Shown piece by piece: positions 43,720 to 53,320 of a stretch of DNA of 60,833 nt (positions are counted from its first letter, which is position 1; each line of letters opens with the position of its first letter). The translations under genes and the position numbers were made by a program. The notes beneath the pieces were generated by a model, which was not told the DNA's origin, searched no databases, and was given only the letters and a program-made list of their open reading frames with translations. Source of the DNA: Caldithrix sp. (GTDB taxonomy: Bacteria > Zhuqueibacterota > Zhuqueibacteria > Thermofontimicrobiales > Sulfurfontimicrobiaceae); assembly GCA_020722815.1 (NCBI GenBank), contig DYKB01000040.1, positions 1-60,833 of the forward strand, given 5' to 3'.

Positions 43720-45192
43720 TTATAGAGCAACAACTTGCTTCCACTGAACCAGTTTATTGTTTTTAAATTGTAGGCTAATTGAATCAATTTGATAAGTTTC
43801 CCAAAAATTATCTTTTTCGTCAATTTTTATTTCCATTCGTTCAAGCGCACCTAATTGGTATTTAATTAGTCCGTTAGTCATACCCTGAGTTATTAAGCCA
43901 CTAAGTATATTTTCTTTTTGATGTTCAGATAAAAAATTAAGATTTTTGAGGAGTTGTAATCGATTACGATATATATCAACATCGCCTGCTACGGTTTTAA
44001 CATCGCTTTCAGCTATCCAGTAGCTTGGGGTTTTAAGTTGGTTGAATTTAATTTTAACAAATTCCAGGCTGCCAATTTTAATTCTATTTAAATCCTGTAT
44101 TTTCAGACTTCCTTTTTCAATTTTAGCCTTGGGTATTAGGAGTGGATTTAAAAAATTTATTAATTCATATCGATTAAAATAGTGTCCGACGAGCAAACTT
44201 TCAGCAGGTAGTTTGTGTAATATAAAATCATAAGCAATCGGTGAGGCTGGATTTACAAAAGGATATCGTACTTTCTCTGTTTCGTGATAGGTTGCTGACG
44301 GTTCACCGGCTTCATAAAATGTAAAGGTTCTACCGGTGTAAATTTCTTTTAAATAGCTTTCACAAATCCAACCTGCTTTTGTTATGCTGAAGTTTTTTGT
44401 TGTATCTGTAAAATATAATTTTGTATTTTCCTGGTTATTAATTGGGAAAAAATCATATTTTTTTAAATAGGTTAACTGCTCGTCATCGATTGAATGAGCT
44501 TTTACCGAATCATGCATAACGATCAGGGCATTTTTACTACTATCATTAGTTGATTGGTTAAAAATTTCTTTCCATGTATTCTCTAGCGCATTGTCTTTAA
44601 AATACTTTTGATAATATTGATTAGCTGAATCATATTTGAATGTAAACAAATAGCAATCCGCGATTAAACTATTAATGTCTTTCGCGGTGGTTTTTATCTG
44701 TTTATATTGTTTAAATAATTTAAGCGCCTGATCATAATCATCACTCAAATAACTACATAAACCTGATAAAAAAATTGCTTGTGCATAATCTTCTGATTTT
44801 GTAAGTTTCAATTCTTGTGCAAATGTGAGGGAATGGTTTAGCAGCAGATTCGGATATACAATGTTTCCTTCATTAATTGTCTGTTTACTAATGTCTATGT
44901 ATTTGAGGATGACTTTTTTACGATAACTTGATTTGTACTCTATCGCTTTATCAAATGCCCATTTTGCCTTCGTTGTATCCTCTTTTAGTAAAAATAAAGT
45001 TCCTAAATTATAATAGGCTTTTGGATTTCTCTCATTCTTTTGTATTTCAATATTTAATATTTTTTCTGCTTCATCATATTTTTTTTGGCTTATCAATGTT
45101 TCAGCTTGTTTTATTTGTTTATTTCCACATGAAAGTACAAAAAAAGAAATTAATAGTAATATTGTCAATTCTTTTAAATGAATAATAACCAT
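43720..45192 (-). CDS. TPR-repeat lipoprotein
   Basis: A signal stretch ending FFVLSCGNK (Cys near residue 22) gives a lipoprotein. Residues 30-205 have TPR units (AETLISQKKYDEAEKILN, PKAYYNLGTLFLLKEDTTKA, AIFLSGLCSYLSDDYDQALK). The remaining C-terminal part, about 280 residues, is mixed beta and unrecognised, ending FKNNKLVQWKQVVAL. The whole is 490 residues. TPR repeats in the anti-sigma and CHAT proteins of this block make a common theme. Confidence 0.75.
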   Translation of the reverse strand: MVIIHLKELTILLLISFFVLSCGNKQIKQAETLISQKKYDEAEKILNIEIQKNERNPKAYYNLGTLFLLKEDTTKAKWAFDKAIEYKSSYRKKVILKYIDISKQTINEGNIVYPNLLLNHSLTFAQELKLTKSEDYAQAIFLSGLCSYLSDDYDQALKLFKQYKQIKTTAKDINSLIADCYLFTFKYDSANQYYQKYFKDNALENTWKEIFNQSTNDSSKNALIVMHDSVKAHSIDDEQLTYLKKYDFFPINNQENTKLYFTDTTKNFSITKAGWICESYLKEIYTGRTFTFYEAGEPSATYHETEKVRYPFVNPASPIAYDFILHKLPAESLLVGHYFNRYELINFLNPLLIPKAKIEKGSLKIQDLNRIKIGSLEFVKIKFNQLKTPSYWIAESDVKTVAGDVDIYRNRLQLLKNLNFLSEHQKENILSGLITQGMTNGLIKYQLGALERMEIKIDEKDNFWETYQIDSISLQFKNNKLVQWKQVVAL

Positions 45193-45280
45193 TTGACCCT
45201 CCTTTTAGCGCGTAGCAAAATGCTTTAATGAAAATATTTTTCAATATTTATTACTGAGTCTTCTCTAATAGGTCTAATTA

Positions 45281-45364
45281 TGTCATTCTAAATGGAGCGA
45301 AGCTAAGTGAAGAATTTATATTTTTCAGTAAGTTATGAGATTCTTCGCTTCGTTCCGAATGACA
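45281..45364. repeat. Palindromic repeat (CTGTCATTCTGAGCGAAGCGAAGAAT type), copy 2
   Basis: TGTCATTCTAAATGGAGCGAAGC at the left corresponds, inverted, to GATTCTTCGCTTCGTTCCGAATGACA at the right. It separates the TPR gene from the zinc-ribbon gene and shares its ends with 10588-10673. Confidence 0.65.
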
Positions 45365-45443
45365 GGATCGTACCTTTTTAGAGTGGACTCATTAATTTGT
45401 TACTCATTATTTTTTAAAAAAAAATTTACTAAATTTGAATGAA

Positions 45444-45926
45444 TTAAGGAATTCGATAAAAAGCAAACCTTCGTGTAAAATATCGATAAACAATATCCCA
45501 TCCGAATAAATGCTGGGCCAGCACGCCAAATCCTAAAATTGACCCAATTAAAATTAAAATGGCCCCCAGGAATTTTGGTAATAGTTCGAAATCTTCACTT
45601 AAATTTGAACCGATAGCAATCGAAAGAAGAGCGCCAACAACAATAATGAATTCAGCCAGCCGGGGTGAAAATATGCCGCGTACGAGTTTATAATTACACG
45701 CCGGACAAGTTTTCATGGTTGGATTAATTTTTTTCTGGCAGTCAGGGCACAAAATATCTTCTGATAAACTGAATGAATTACATTGATCCAATAATCCGGT
45801 TTGTTGCCTGGATACTTTGCAGCGATCGGGATCGCCCATATTAAAGTGTTGACAAAAAGCGCATTTTTGATAGTCATTTTTGACAATTGAGTAGGCGATC
45901 CACAGGCGGTTATAATTTTTTGCCAT
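45444..45926 (-). CDS. Zinc-ribbon membrane protein
   Basis: The ATG at 45926 follows AAAGGAG and starts MAKNYNRLWIAYSIVKNDY; the ORF reaching 46049 overlaps the next gene and is not credible upstream. Two zinc-binding clusters are seen (CAFCQHFN...C and CPDCQKKINPTMKTCPACNY), followed by two C-terminal hydrophobic helices. The length is 160 residues. It lies next to the DUF5685 gene and another zinc-ribbon gene. Confidence 0.68.
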   Translation of the reverse strand: MAKNYNRLWIAYSIVKNDYQKCAFCQHFNMGDPDRCKVSRQQTGLLDQCNSFSLSEDILCPDCQKKINPTMKTCPACNYKLVRGIFSPRLAEFIIVVGALLSIAIGSNLSEDFELLPKFLGAILILIGSILGFGVLAQHLFGWDIVYRYFTRRFAFYRIP

Positions 45927-46014
45927 AGCTTCTCCTTTATTTGTAGACCTATTTTTATGAAAATTTGCTATGTAAGCTATAATGTAAATATTTCTAATCA
46001 TAAAAAGCCAACGA

Positions 46015-47214
46015 CTATTCCGTCGTATTCTGGTTACAACAAGTTTCACATGCGCGATTTATCATTCCAAATACGAGAAGTGTGCAACAGCAACCCCCAA
46101 TTTTAGTACAATCGATACTATCAGAACCGGCTTTTATTATATTCTGAGCCGTCGCGTCACGGGGTAGAATTAAATTAATAAGTAGAAAATAGATATAAAT
46201 TGGGAAAGCTATAAAATTTCTGGCCGGCAATTTAGCAAAACGCGCGACAATTGCTGATTGAGCTTTTATTTTGGCCTGCTGCCAGCGATTTTTCAAAAAA
46301 TATTTTATCCATGAGGTTCGGGGCGTTGGAAAAAGCTTCTCTGAAAGACTTTTTTCCAGCCGTTTGATAAAAAGTTGTTTCTGGGAGGGTGAAATGGGCA
46401 AGGAATTGATATTTTCACTGATTTCTTTTTGAAGACGAGTGAGTTTTTTGAAGAGCAGCTTTTTGATGGATTCGTTTAAAACTGACTCGGTTAACTGAAA
46501 AGCAACTTTTACTGCATTAAATGTCTCTTTTTTAAAATCATTTTCATAATCTTCAAATGCATCCAGCAAATAAATCAATTCCCCGAACAGATAACCAATT
46601 CGCGAAAGTTGCGTTTTGATTTCTGGTTGATTTATAATTTGCGCACCATGTTCAAAAGATAGGCTCGTCAGGGTTGCAGTTGGTTCAGCCAGTTGCCGAA
46701 TAATTTCATCGTTTGATAGATCCTGCCGGTTGTTTGATAATGAAATTTCCCGTTGCTTTTGTAACTGTAGCCACTTCCAGAATTGGTCAAGAGGGTAATT
46801 GATGTGATCAAGATACTTTTCACATCTATTAAACTTTTTATTAAATATTAGTTTAAGAATTCGAGGCAAAATTGATCTGGAGTCCTCAATTTGATCCACC
46901 AGTTTCATTTGCCAGAGAAGCATATTGATGGCAGATGTAAATTGAATGAATAGTGGAATTTTTTGAATATCCATTTTATATGAGAAGCAATTTTTTAATG
47001 AGGTGGTTGAAAATTCTGAAGGTATTTGATTGATATCACCTGTCAACGCTGATAAAATTTCAGCCAGAAAAACGACATCGGTATTGAGGATAAATCGCGA
47101 TAAATTCCCATACTGCATACCTAAAGTTTTGCAGGTTCCGCAATTAACATGACGCCAAATATTTTTCTGGTTTTGATTCATGAAGCATATTTGTGCTTGA
47201 ACTAAACCGAACAT
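46015..47214 (-). CDS. DUF5685 family protein
   Basis: Starting at 47214 (after GGAAGGA), the N-terminus MFGLVQAQICFMNQNQKNIW and HVNCGTCKTLG is the hallmark of DUF5685, with conserved cysteines and an iron- or zinc-like cluster. Central helices contain the FEHGAQIIN block and a YLFGELIYLLDAFEDYENDF region with paired acidic residues, as in polyprenyl-type helical bundles. The C-terminus carries IDCTKIGGCCCTLLVFGM then CETCCNQN, a cysteine-rich tail after a membrane helix. About 399 residues. The family has no proven function. Longer ORF starts upstream are not needed. Confidence 0.8.
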   Translation of the reverse strand: MFGLVQAQICFMNQNQKNIWRHVNCGTCKTLGMQYGNLSRFILNTDVVFLAEILSALTGDINQIPSEFSTTSLKNCFSYKMDIQKIPLFIQFTSAINMLLWQMKLVDQIEDSRSILPRILKLIFNKKFNRCEKYLDHINYPLDQFWKWLQLQKQREISLSNNRQDLSNDEIIRQLAEPTATLTSLSFEHGAQIINQPEIKTQLSRIGYLFGELIYLLDAFEDYENDFKKETFNAVKVAFQLTESVLNESIKKLLFKKLTRLQKEISENINSLPISPSQKQLFIKRLEKSLSEKLFPTPRTSWIKYFLKNRWQQAKIKAQSAIVARFAKLPARNFIAFPIYIYFLLINLILPRDATAQNIIKAGSDSIDCTKIGGCCCTLLVFGMINRACETCCNQNTTE

Positions 47215-47292
47215 ATTTTTATCCTTCCAATTAAATGATGATTTCTTAATATTTAGCAATTTATGGTAACTATGAAGAGGCGCGTGTTGTTA

Positions 47293-47694
47293 TTAATTTC
47301 GTGCGAGTAGAGATAATATTCCGATCCCCCACATAATAAGTGAGATTATTCCAATTATTTTTGCCGCGGAAGCCTTTCCTTCTCCTTTTATATCAGGATT
47401 TTTAGCGATTATTTCTTCGGCTTTTGACGCTTTGCTAATTGCAATCGGTGCCAGGATCGGACCAAGACAAAAAATACTAAATATGGCTAAGGTTAATGCT
47501 TCTGAAGCTTCTTGACAATGGGTGGAACGGTCAGATGATTGATTTTCTCCAAGGGAAGCAATTGCTTCGTATTCATTAAGCTCTTCTTGAGTCATTGTCA
47601 GCGTACATGACCGACAAATTAATTTTCCTTTTGTACCATAATCTTTAAAACTATCGAAGGTTGGATAATCTTTACCACATTTTTCACATTTCAT
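47293..47694 (-). CDS. Zinc-ribbon and DUF4190-like membrane protein
   Basis: The ATG at 47694 follows GGAGG. The start MKCEKCGKDYPTF has one CxxC pair, and LICRSC provides the other, forming a zinc ribbon. Two C-terminal hydrophobic helices (ALTLAIFSIFCLGPILAPIA, IIGIISLIMWGIGILSLLA) resemble DUF4190, a domain of unknown function often linked to zinc ribbons. It is 133 residues. Confidence 0.7.
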   Translation of the reverse strand: MKCEKCGKDYPTFDSFKDYGTKGKLICRSCTLTMTQEELNEYEAIASLGENQSSDRSTHCQEASEALTLAIFSIFCLGPILAPIAISKASKAEEIIAKNPDIKGEGKASAAKIIGIISLIMWGIGILSLLARN

Positions 47695-47967
47695 ATTTCC
47701 TCCAGTAATATTGTATAGTAAAATATTCAAAATAAAATCTAACAGTATATGACATTTCATAGAAATTCATCCCACTTTTTTTACTGAAATTTATAAATAG
47801 TTTAACAAAATTAAACTGATTGTTATAATCAAATTAATAAAACCAGACTTTAAAAAGGTTGAATATTATGAGTTAATTTTAAAGGAAGGTAAACCGCAGC
47901 TATTAATTTAAAAGAGATTTTGCAAACAATTTTTTGAACATCAATTTCGTCATATAAAGAGGTACGC

Positions 47968-50900
47968 CTATTCATTCCCCATCAACACAAACGGCGCCCA
48001 GTAAAACGGATTGCGCATCGCCGGCTTTGCCCCCGGCGCCGTCATTTGAATCAGATCGATTTTTGCCTTTTGTAAGGCCACACTCTTTTTAAAACCAGCT
48101 TTTAACCAGGCGTAAAATCGCGGCATTAAAAGCGCGGTGCTGGCGTCATCCACCCACCAGAGACTGGCGACGATATTGGGCACGCCGGCATAGCGAAACG
48201 CCCGGCTCAGGCCGATCAAGCCTTCACCGCGGCTAAATTTTCCCAGGCCACTGTTGCAGGCGCTCAGGACCACCATTTCAGCATTGAGTTTGAGGTTAAA
48301 AATTTCGTACATATTCAAACAACCATCTTCCCCCGCCGCACCGGGCGCCAGCAGCAGTCGGGAGAGCATCGGTCGCTGGTCATTCAGCAGATTGTGCGTC
48401 GCCAGGTGGAGATAGCGAAATTGCGCCGCGGACGTTTTATATCGGGCTTCTGAAGCGTGTTCACCGAGGTACACTTCAGAATTGGGAAACATTTGACGGA
48501 TCGCTTTGGCTTCGTTTTCACTGTGCGGCAACGGCAGCAGTTGATCGTCCCGAAAGATGGCGGCGTACGTATCTTGCAGGTAAGCCAGCACGCCTGTTTT
48601 TTTTTCAAGCTGAAAACTTGGATTGGCCAGCGCCAGCAAATCTTTCGTGGGACTGCCTAATCGGACCAATTCGGGATTCAGACAACTGGCCGAGGCGGCG
48701 TAGCTAATGGGAAAGCGTTCAATCAAATAGCGCGGCCGGGCGGCGATTGCGGTCACCAGCATTTCAAACGGCAGGTAAAATAGCGCCTCGTCGGGCACGA
48801 TGATGATTTCCGCATTAGGTGGTAAATATTTCTCCACTGGCTGCTGAAACAGGAGTCGATACAGCGCGAAGAGTGAATCCGACCTAATCCGGGCCCAGGC
48901 ATGATCGCGAAAAACCGCGGCCGCTTCGGGCGGATCGGGTTTGAAACGGACCGGGTTAAAGAGCGCAGGACTGATGCCGGCTAATTTTTTACGCCACGCC
49001 TCACGCTGAACGTTGATCATTTCCACGTGTATCTGGTCCCGTTGTAGAATCCAGACCATGGTATTTTCGAGGCCTACAAAATATTCCACCAGCGCCTGAT
49101 TCGGTGCAAGCATTTGTTGCGCCGCTTTAATGGTAAAAATGCGGGGACGCATCAGTTGTTCATATTGCGGGTACTGGCGGGCGATTTTTTGGTGTAACGC
49201 GGTCTTTTGTTTTTGGAGGCGTGCGATTTCGGCTTCAATTTTATTTTTCCGCGACAGTTCCTGCTGACTATCCGGCCGCGCCAACTCCGTTGCCAAGGCT
49301 TTATTTTTCTGTTCCAGTTCGGTCCCATTTGTTAACCAGGCCAGACGGAGTTCTTCCGAAATTTCATCCAGATTTTGAAAAATTTGTCCCTGGTACATCA
49401 GGTTCAGGAGCGTCTGCGCTTTCGCTTTTTCGGCGCAATAGAAGGCTTCCCGTTCAAATCCTTGTTGTGGTTGCTGGTCGTGCATTTTCAGCAACAATTC
49501 CACCCATCGCTGATAAATTTCACGGGTACTTTCCATAAAACTCGTTTGAAAATCCTCGATTCGCAACTGGTCACGCGCACGATCGATTCGGGTGATGGCC
49601 TGTTGGTAATATTGGCGGGCGATTAGGTATCTTTGCGTCGCTTCGGCAACCTGGGCCAGACCGGTTTCAGCCTCCCAGCAAATTTTTTCAATTGCTAAAT
49701 TTTTCCCGATAGACAATGCGTGCTGGAATGCAGCAGCGGATTGGGGATAATCCTGCATTTTAAGGTAGAGCTGGCCAAAGCTGTTCCAACAGTTTGCTTC
49801 AGCAAGTTGGTCCTGTCTTTTCTGAAAGATTACTAAGGCTTGTTGATAATGTTGCCGGGCTGAATCAAATATTTGGGTTTTGAAATAGATATTTCCTGTC
49901 CTGAACCAGCATTTAGCCTCAATGACGGCATCCTTTCTGAATCGGGCTAAATCCGCTGCTTTTTTTAAATTACCTAAGGCTGCTACATATTGACCTGAAT
50001 TCACCAGTAGTTCACTGATATTTATAAGTGTGCTTGCGATGTAGCCTAAGTGTTGGGGTTCAATTTTTTCAAAGATACTCAACGCATTCTGGAAAAGCTC
50101 CAGCGCCTTTTCCCGATCATCGAGATTCTGATAGAATACACCAATATTCAGATAGTGCCGTCCAACTTCATCGGGTTGATTCATTTCCCGCGCCAACTGG
50201 ATCGCCCGCGGCAAAAAATCCAGCGCTCGCGCATCACCTAAAAGTGTGTACATGCCAATAATATTGCCCAACGTAATGCTTTGTGGTACTTTCATACCAA
50301 TTGTTGTGGATAATTCTAAAGATTTTTGATAATATGCCAATGCCTTATGAATACTAAAATTGTCATAAAATCTACCAAGTTCGTTGGCATGATACGCTAT
50401 CTGTTCCAGATTCTGCGCTTGCTCCGCTTGGTGAAGCAATTGCAGATTAATTTCAATACCGGCGCGCAATTTGTTGGTCATCAAATAGATTTTTTGTTTC
50501 CAGACCAAGGCGAGACGGAAATCGGGCACCATTTTTAATAATTTATTGAGAAGAGTAAGCGAGGTATCATAGTCAAATTTGCCATAATAAAACAATGCCA
50601 GACCATACCAATAGTTCACGTTCGTCGAATCCTGTCGCAATAAATTTTCAAAATATACCTGCATCTCTGCCAGTTGGTTGCCCCAAATATAATTGCGACA
50701 CAAGCAATTGAAAATACTGATGTGGTTCCAACCAGCGGCAATCGCACTTTTCAGAATTTCAATGCCCTGATCATATTGTTTCTGCTCATACGCGATCCGG
50801 GCCAAGCCGAAATAACCAATTCCCTGGCTTTTTATTTCCGATTGAATTTGCTGGAAATAATTACGGGCGCTTTCAAAATCCTGTTTGATTTTATAAATTT

Positions 50901-51108
50901 CCACAATCTTATCCGCGGCATCGTAGCCGAATTCTTCGTCCTGAATCTTTTTTAAAATCGTGAGCGCCTGGTCGTACTGCTGTTTTCCCATTAATTTCAG
51001 TGCTTTGAAATAGTGTGAGGAATTGTTGGATTGAGGAAGTCCAATTGAAACAAAAGTTAAAATGATCCACACAAATATAGTCTGTGTCAAATTAATTTTA
51101 TTTAACAT
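47968..51108 (-). CDS. TPR-CHAT protein (caspase-like peptidase domain)
   Basis: A 1046-residue protein with a signal-like N-terminus (INLTQTIFVWIILTFVSIGL). Residues about 40-560 hold many TPR units, such as YYQKSLELSTTIGMKVPQ and AAAFQHALSIGKNL. A linker coiled coil follows, then a C-terminal CHAT domain with the catalytic dyad in YLHLATHNLL (His905) and VVLSACNSGLG (Cys951), the caspase-like arrangement; IVASLWWVDDAST and PFYWAPFVLMGN complete it. CHAT proteins act as proteases in separase-like or gasdermin-cleaving systems. An exported CHAT protein would work in the periplasm. The C-terminal half is visibly more GC-rich than the neighbouring genes. Confidence 0.9.
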   Translation of the reverse strand: MLNKINLTQTIFVWIILTFVSIGLPQSNNSSHYFKALKLMGKQQYDQALTILKKIQDEEFGYDAADKIVEIYKIKQDFESARNYFQQIQSEIKSQGIGYFGLARIAYEQKQYDQGIEILKSAIAAGWNHISIFNCLCRNYIWGNQLAEMQVYFENLLRQDSTNVNYWYGLALFYYGKFDYDTSLTLLNKLLKMVPDFRLALVWKQKIYLMTNKLRAGIEINLQLLHQAEQAQNLEQIAYHANELGRFYDNFSIHKALAYYQKSLELSTTIGMKVPQSITLGNIIGMYTLLGDARALDFLPRAIQLAREMNQPDEVGRHYLNIGVFYQNLDDREKALELFQNALSIFEKIEPQHLGYIASTLINISELLVNSGQYVAALGNLKKAADLARFRKDAVIEAKCWFRTGNIYFKTQIFDSARQHYQQALVIFQKRQDQLAEANCWNSFGQLYLKMQDYPQSAAAFQHALSIGKNLAIEKICWEAETGLAQVAEATQRYLIARQYYQQAITRIDRARDQLRIEDFQTSFMESTREIYQRWVELLLKMHDQQPQQGFEREAFYCAEKAKAQTLLNLMYQGQIFQNLDEISEELRLAWLTNGTELEQKNKALATELARPDSQQELSRKNKIEAEIARLQKQKTALHQKIARQYPQYEQLMRPRIFTIKAAQQMLAPNQALVEYFVGLENTMVWILQRDQIHVEMINVQREAWRKKLAGISPALFNPVRFKPDPPEAAAVFRDHAWARIRSDSLFALYRLLFQQPVEKYLPPNAEIIIVPDEALFYLPFEMLVTAIAARPRYLIERFPISYAASASCLNPELVRLGSPTKDLLALANPSFQLEKKTGVLAYLQDTYAAIFRDDQLLPLPHSENEAKAIRQMFPNSEVYLGEHASEARYKTSAAQFRYLHLATHNLLNDQRPMLSRLLLAPGAAGEDGCLNMYEIFNLKLNAEMVVLSACNSGLGKFSRGEGLIGLSRAFRYAGVPNIVASLWWVDDASTALLMPRFYAWLKAGFKKSVALQKAKIDLIQMTAPGAKPAMRNPFYWAPFVLMGNE

Positions 51109-51279
51109 AAGCCCTTCCTTTATGAAAATAAAAGAGCAGAATGATATTGGATTTTATCATTCGATGGTGATCCCGGAGAAGTAAACGCCAGATGCATAAA
51201 AATTTTTTAGATTTTTCAATTAGATGAAAATACATTTTAAATTTTCATTTTAATGTCTCCCTATTGTTAAAAAATACGT

Positions 51280-52344
51280 TTAATCAAGCGCGTGCTCTTT
51301 TCTCCATTCCCCCTCAAATCTCAAAACCGCCTCTTCCAACTTTTCTGTTCCAAACTTGATAACATCTGTCGCCGGCAAACCCGTATTGGTTTCCACTTTT
51401 TCGATTTCTTTCAATGCCGCTCTGTCGTCCAGTCGGCGGAGGTTGAGGGCGACGGCAATGACTTTGGTCGGGAAAACCGGTGCTGCAATTGATTCGTATA
51501 GTGGAATGAGCTTTTCAGGCGGCAGAACCGGTGTATCTTTGGAGCCACGCATGATTGGCCGGCCGTATTCATGCACTAAAATCAATGCCTGGGGCATGAA
51601 ACCATGCAACATACTCAAGGTCACGCCTGAATACAAAGGATGCGTTATCGCGCCCTGTCCTTCGATGAATAAATAGTCGTGATTGGTATTTTCCAGTACC
51701 AGTCGTTCGGCAGCGCCGGCAATAAAATCGCCAATGACCCGATCCAGGGCAATGCCGCTGCCGGTAATAAAAATTCCGGTTTGTCCTGTCCCGACAAAGA
51801 CTGCATCTTTTTTCTTCTCCTGAAATGCTCGCGTTAATTCCAGGCAAACCACTTTTTTACCGACATTGCAATCCGTTCCCACCGTATGCACTCGGAAGCA
51901 TTTTTGTTCTTTGGCCAGGCATTTACTCACGGTTAAATCATCCGGTGTTTTTCGTAAATCGATTAGCTCGACACGATGTTTTTGGGCGGCTTTTTTAAAT
52001 TCTTCATCGTCATTTAGAAATTGATGCATCCCCGAAACGATGTCCAAACCATGTTCAATGGCGCTCAGAATCGTTGCTCGCCAGGCGGTTGGTATCTGGC
52101 CACCAGCCCAGGCTGTTCCAATTAAAAGCATATCGGGTTGCAGCCGGAAAGTTTCGGTGAGCGAGGCCATGATGGGAATTCCGTTGCCAACGCCTAACAA
52201 TTCACCGGTATCACGCCCCGCTTGTGTTGAATCTATCAATGCGACAACTTCACCTGTTCGGTAGCGAATGACGCCCACAGCCGTCTTCGCTGGTGTTGGA
52301 TCAGTATTACCTTCTGTTATGATAACAATTCGCCGTTTTTTCAT
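51280..52344 (-). CDS. DUF1611 family protein (DgcN-like)
   Basis: The 354-residue protein has the DUF1611 hallmarks: an N-terminal Rossmann-like domain (RRIVIITEGNTDPTPAKTAV), the GTAWAGGQIPTAWR motif, a P-loop HTVGTDCNVGKKVVCLELTR around residues 150-170, FVGTGQTGIFITG and FIEGQGAITHPLYSGV. Characterised members (DgcN) are linked to D-glutamate or N-acetyl-glutamate racemase pathways, often paired with an enolase-family epimerase, which is not nearby. No signal peptide, so it acts in the cytoplasm. The neighbouring ABC exporter is divergently transcribed. Confidence 0.85.
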   Translation of the reverse strand: MKKRRIVIITEGNTDPTPAKTAVGVIRYRTGEVVALIDSTQAGRDTGELLGVGNGIPIMASLTETFRLQPDMLLIGTAWAGGQIPTAWRATILSAIEHGLDIVSGMHQFLNDDEEFKKAAQKHRVELIDLRKTPDDLTVSKCLAKEQKCFRVHTVGTDCNVGKKVVCLELTRAFQEKKKDAVFVGTGQTGIFITGSGIALDRVIGDFIAGAAERLVLENTNHDYLFIEGQGAITHPLYSGVTLSMLHGFMPQALILVHEYGRPIMRGSKDTPVLPPEKLIPLYESIAAPVFPTKVIAVALNLRRLDDRAALKEIEKVETNTGLPATDVIKFGTEKLEEAVLRFEGEWRKEHALD

Positions 52345-52564
52345 TACGAACCTCTTTCCAGAATATTTTTTATCTGCAATGCAATTTTTATAAGATATTG
52401 CTACCTATTTAATAAAATAAAAAATTAAAATCAAGAAATTTTGCAAACACTTTTTGGAAACCTTTTGATGTTATTTTCGTTAGCTTAGAGTCATTTTGTA
52501 GATACGCTCAGTCTTTTCATTATCATTGCGTGCTCACTTTTTAAAATTTACAAGGTCTTTCGAA

Positions 52565-53320
52565 ATGATTAAAACTGAAAATTTGAGTAAAACTTTCTGG
52601 GATCGAAAACGGGGCGAGATACAAGCCGTTTTACCCACTGATCTGGAGATTTCCAAAGGCGAAATTTTTGGCTTGCTGGGTCCGAATGGGGCTGGTAAAA
52701 CCACGTTTTTACGGATGCTGGCAACTGTTTTAACTCCTACCGCTGGTACTGCATTCATAAATGATTATGAACTGAAAGCGCAATCGGATGAAATTAAAAA
52801 GTCAATCGGATTTCTTTCCGGAAATACCAAACTCTATGGTCGTTTATCTCCCCGCGAACTGCTCCAGTATTTTGGCGAACTCTATGAAATCCCGCTTCAA
52901 CAGGTTAAGCAGCGGAGTGAGGAAATTTTTGAGCTGCTGGATATGCATGAATTTGTGGATCAACGAATTGAAAAACTTTCCACCGGTCAAACGCAGAAAA
53001 CGTCCATCGCGCGTTGTATTTTGCATGATCCGCCGGTGTTTATTCTGGACGAACCCACGTTGGGTCTCGATGTTCTTACCAGCCGCACCATCATCCACTT
53101 CATTCGTTCATCAGCCCAGGCCGGGAAGACTATCCTTTTTTCCACACACTATATGCAGGAAGCCGAATATCTCTGTCATCGAATTGGCCTGTTGCACCGG
53201 GGAAAAATTCTGGATATTGACACTTTTGCGGGATTTAAAGAGAAAACGAATTTAGAAAATCTTTCCGAAATATTCCTGCATTATATCGCCAGCCAGAAGG
53301 AGGATGGGGATGAAGCTTAA
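52565..53320 (+). CDS. ABC transporter ATP-binding protein (NatA-like)
   Basis: This is the ATPase of an export-type ABC transporter, likely with the following permease. Walker A GPNGAGKTTFLRML, Q-loop and signature KLSTGQTQKTSIARC, Walker B FILDEPTLGLDV and the H-loop FSTHYMQEAEYL are intact. The ATG at 52565 gives the usual MIKTENLSKTFWD start; an ATG at 52526 adds 13 residues of no merit. About 251 residues. NatA/NatB systems export sodium or are linked to envelope stress. The gene overlaps the permease gene by 17 nt. Confidence 0.88.
   Translation: MIKTENLSKTFWDRKRGEIQAVLPTDLEISKGEIFGLLGPNGAGKTTFLRMLATVLTPTAGTAFINDYELKAQSDEIKKSIGFLSGNTKLYGRLSPRELLQYFGELYEIPLQQVKQRSEEIFELLDMHEFVDQRIEKLSTGQTQKTSIARCILHDPPVFILDEPTLGLDVLTSRTIIHFIRSSAQAGKTILFSTHYMQEAEYLCHRIGLLHRGKILDIDTFAGFKEKTNLENLSEIFLHYIASQKEDGDEA

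Noticed and set aside
48457..49626. Plus-strand genes opposite the CHAT gene
   Set aside because: All are shadows of the 1046-residue TPR-CHAT gene; no ribosome sites or families.
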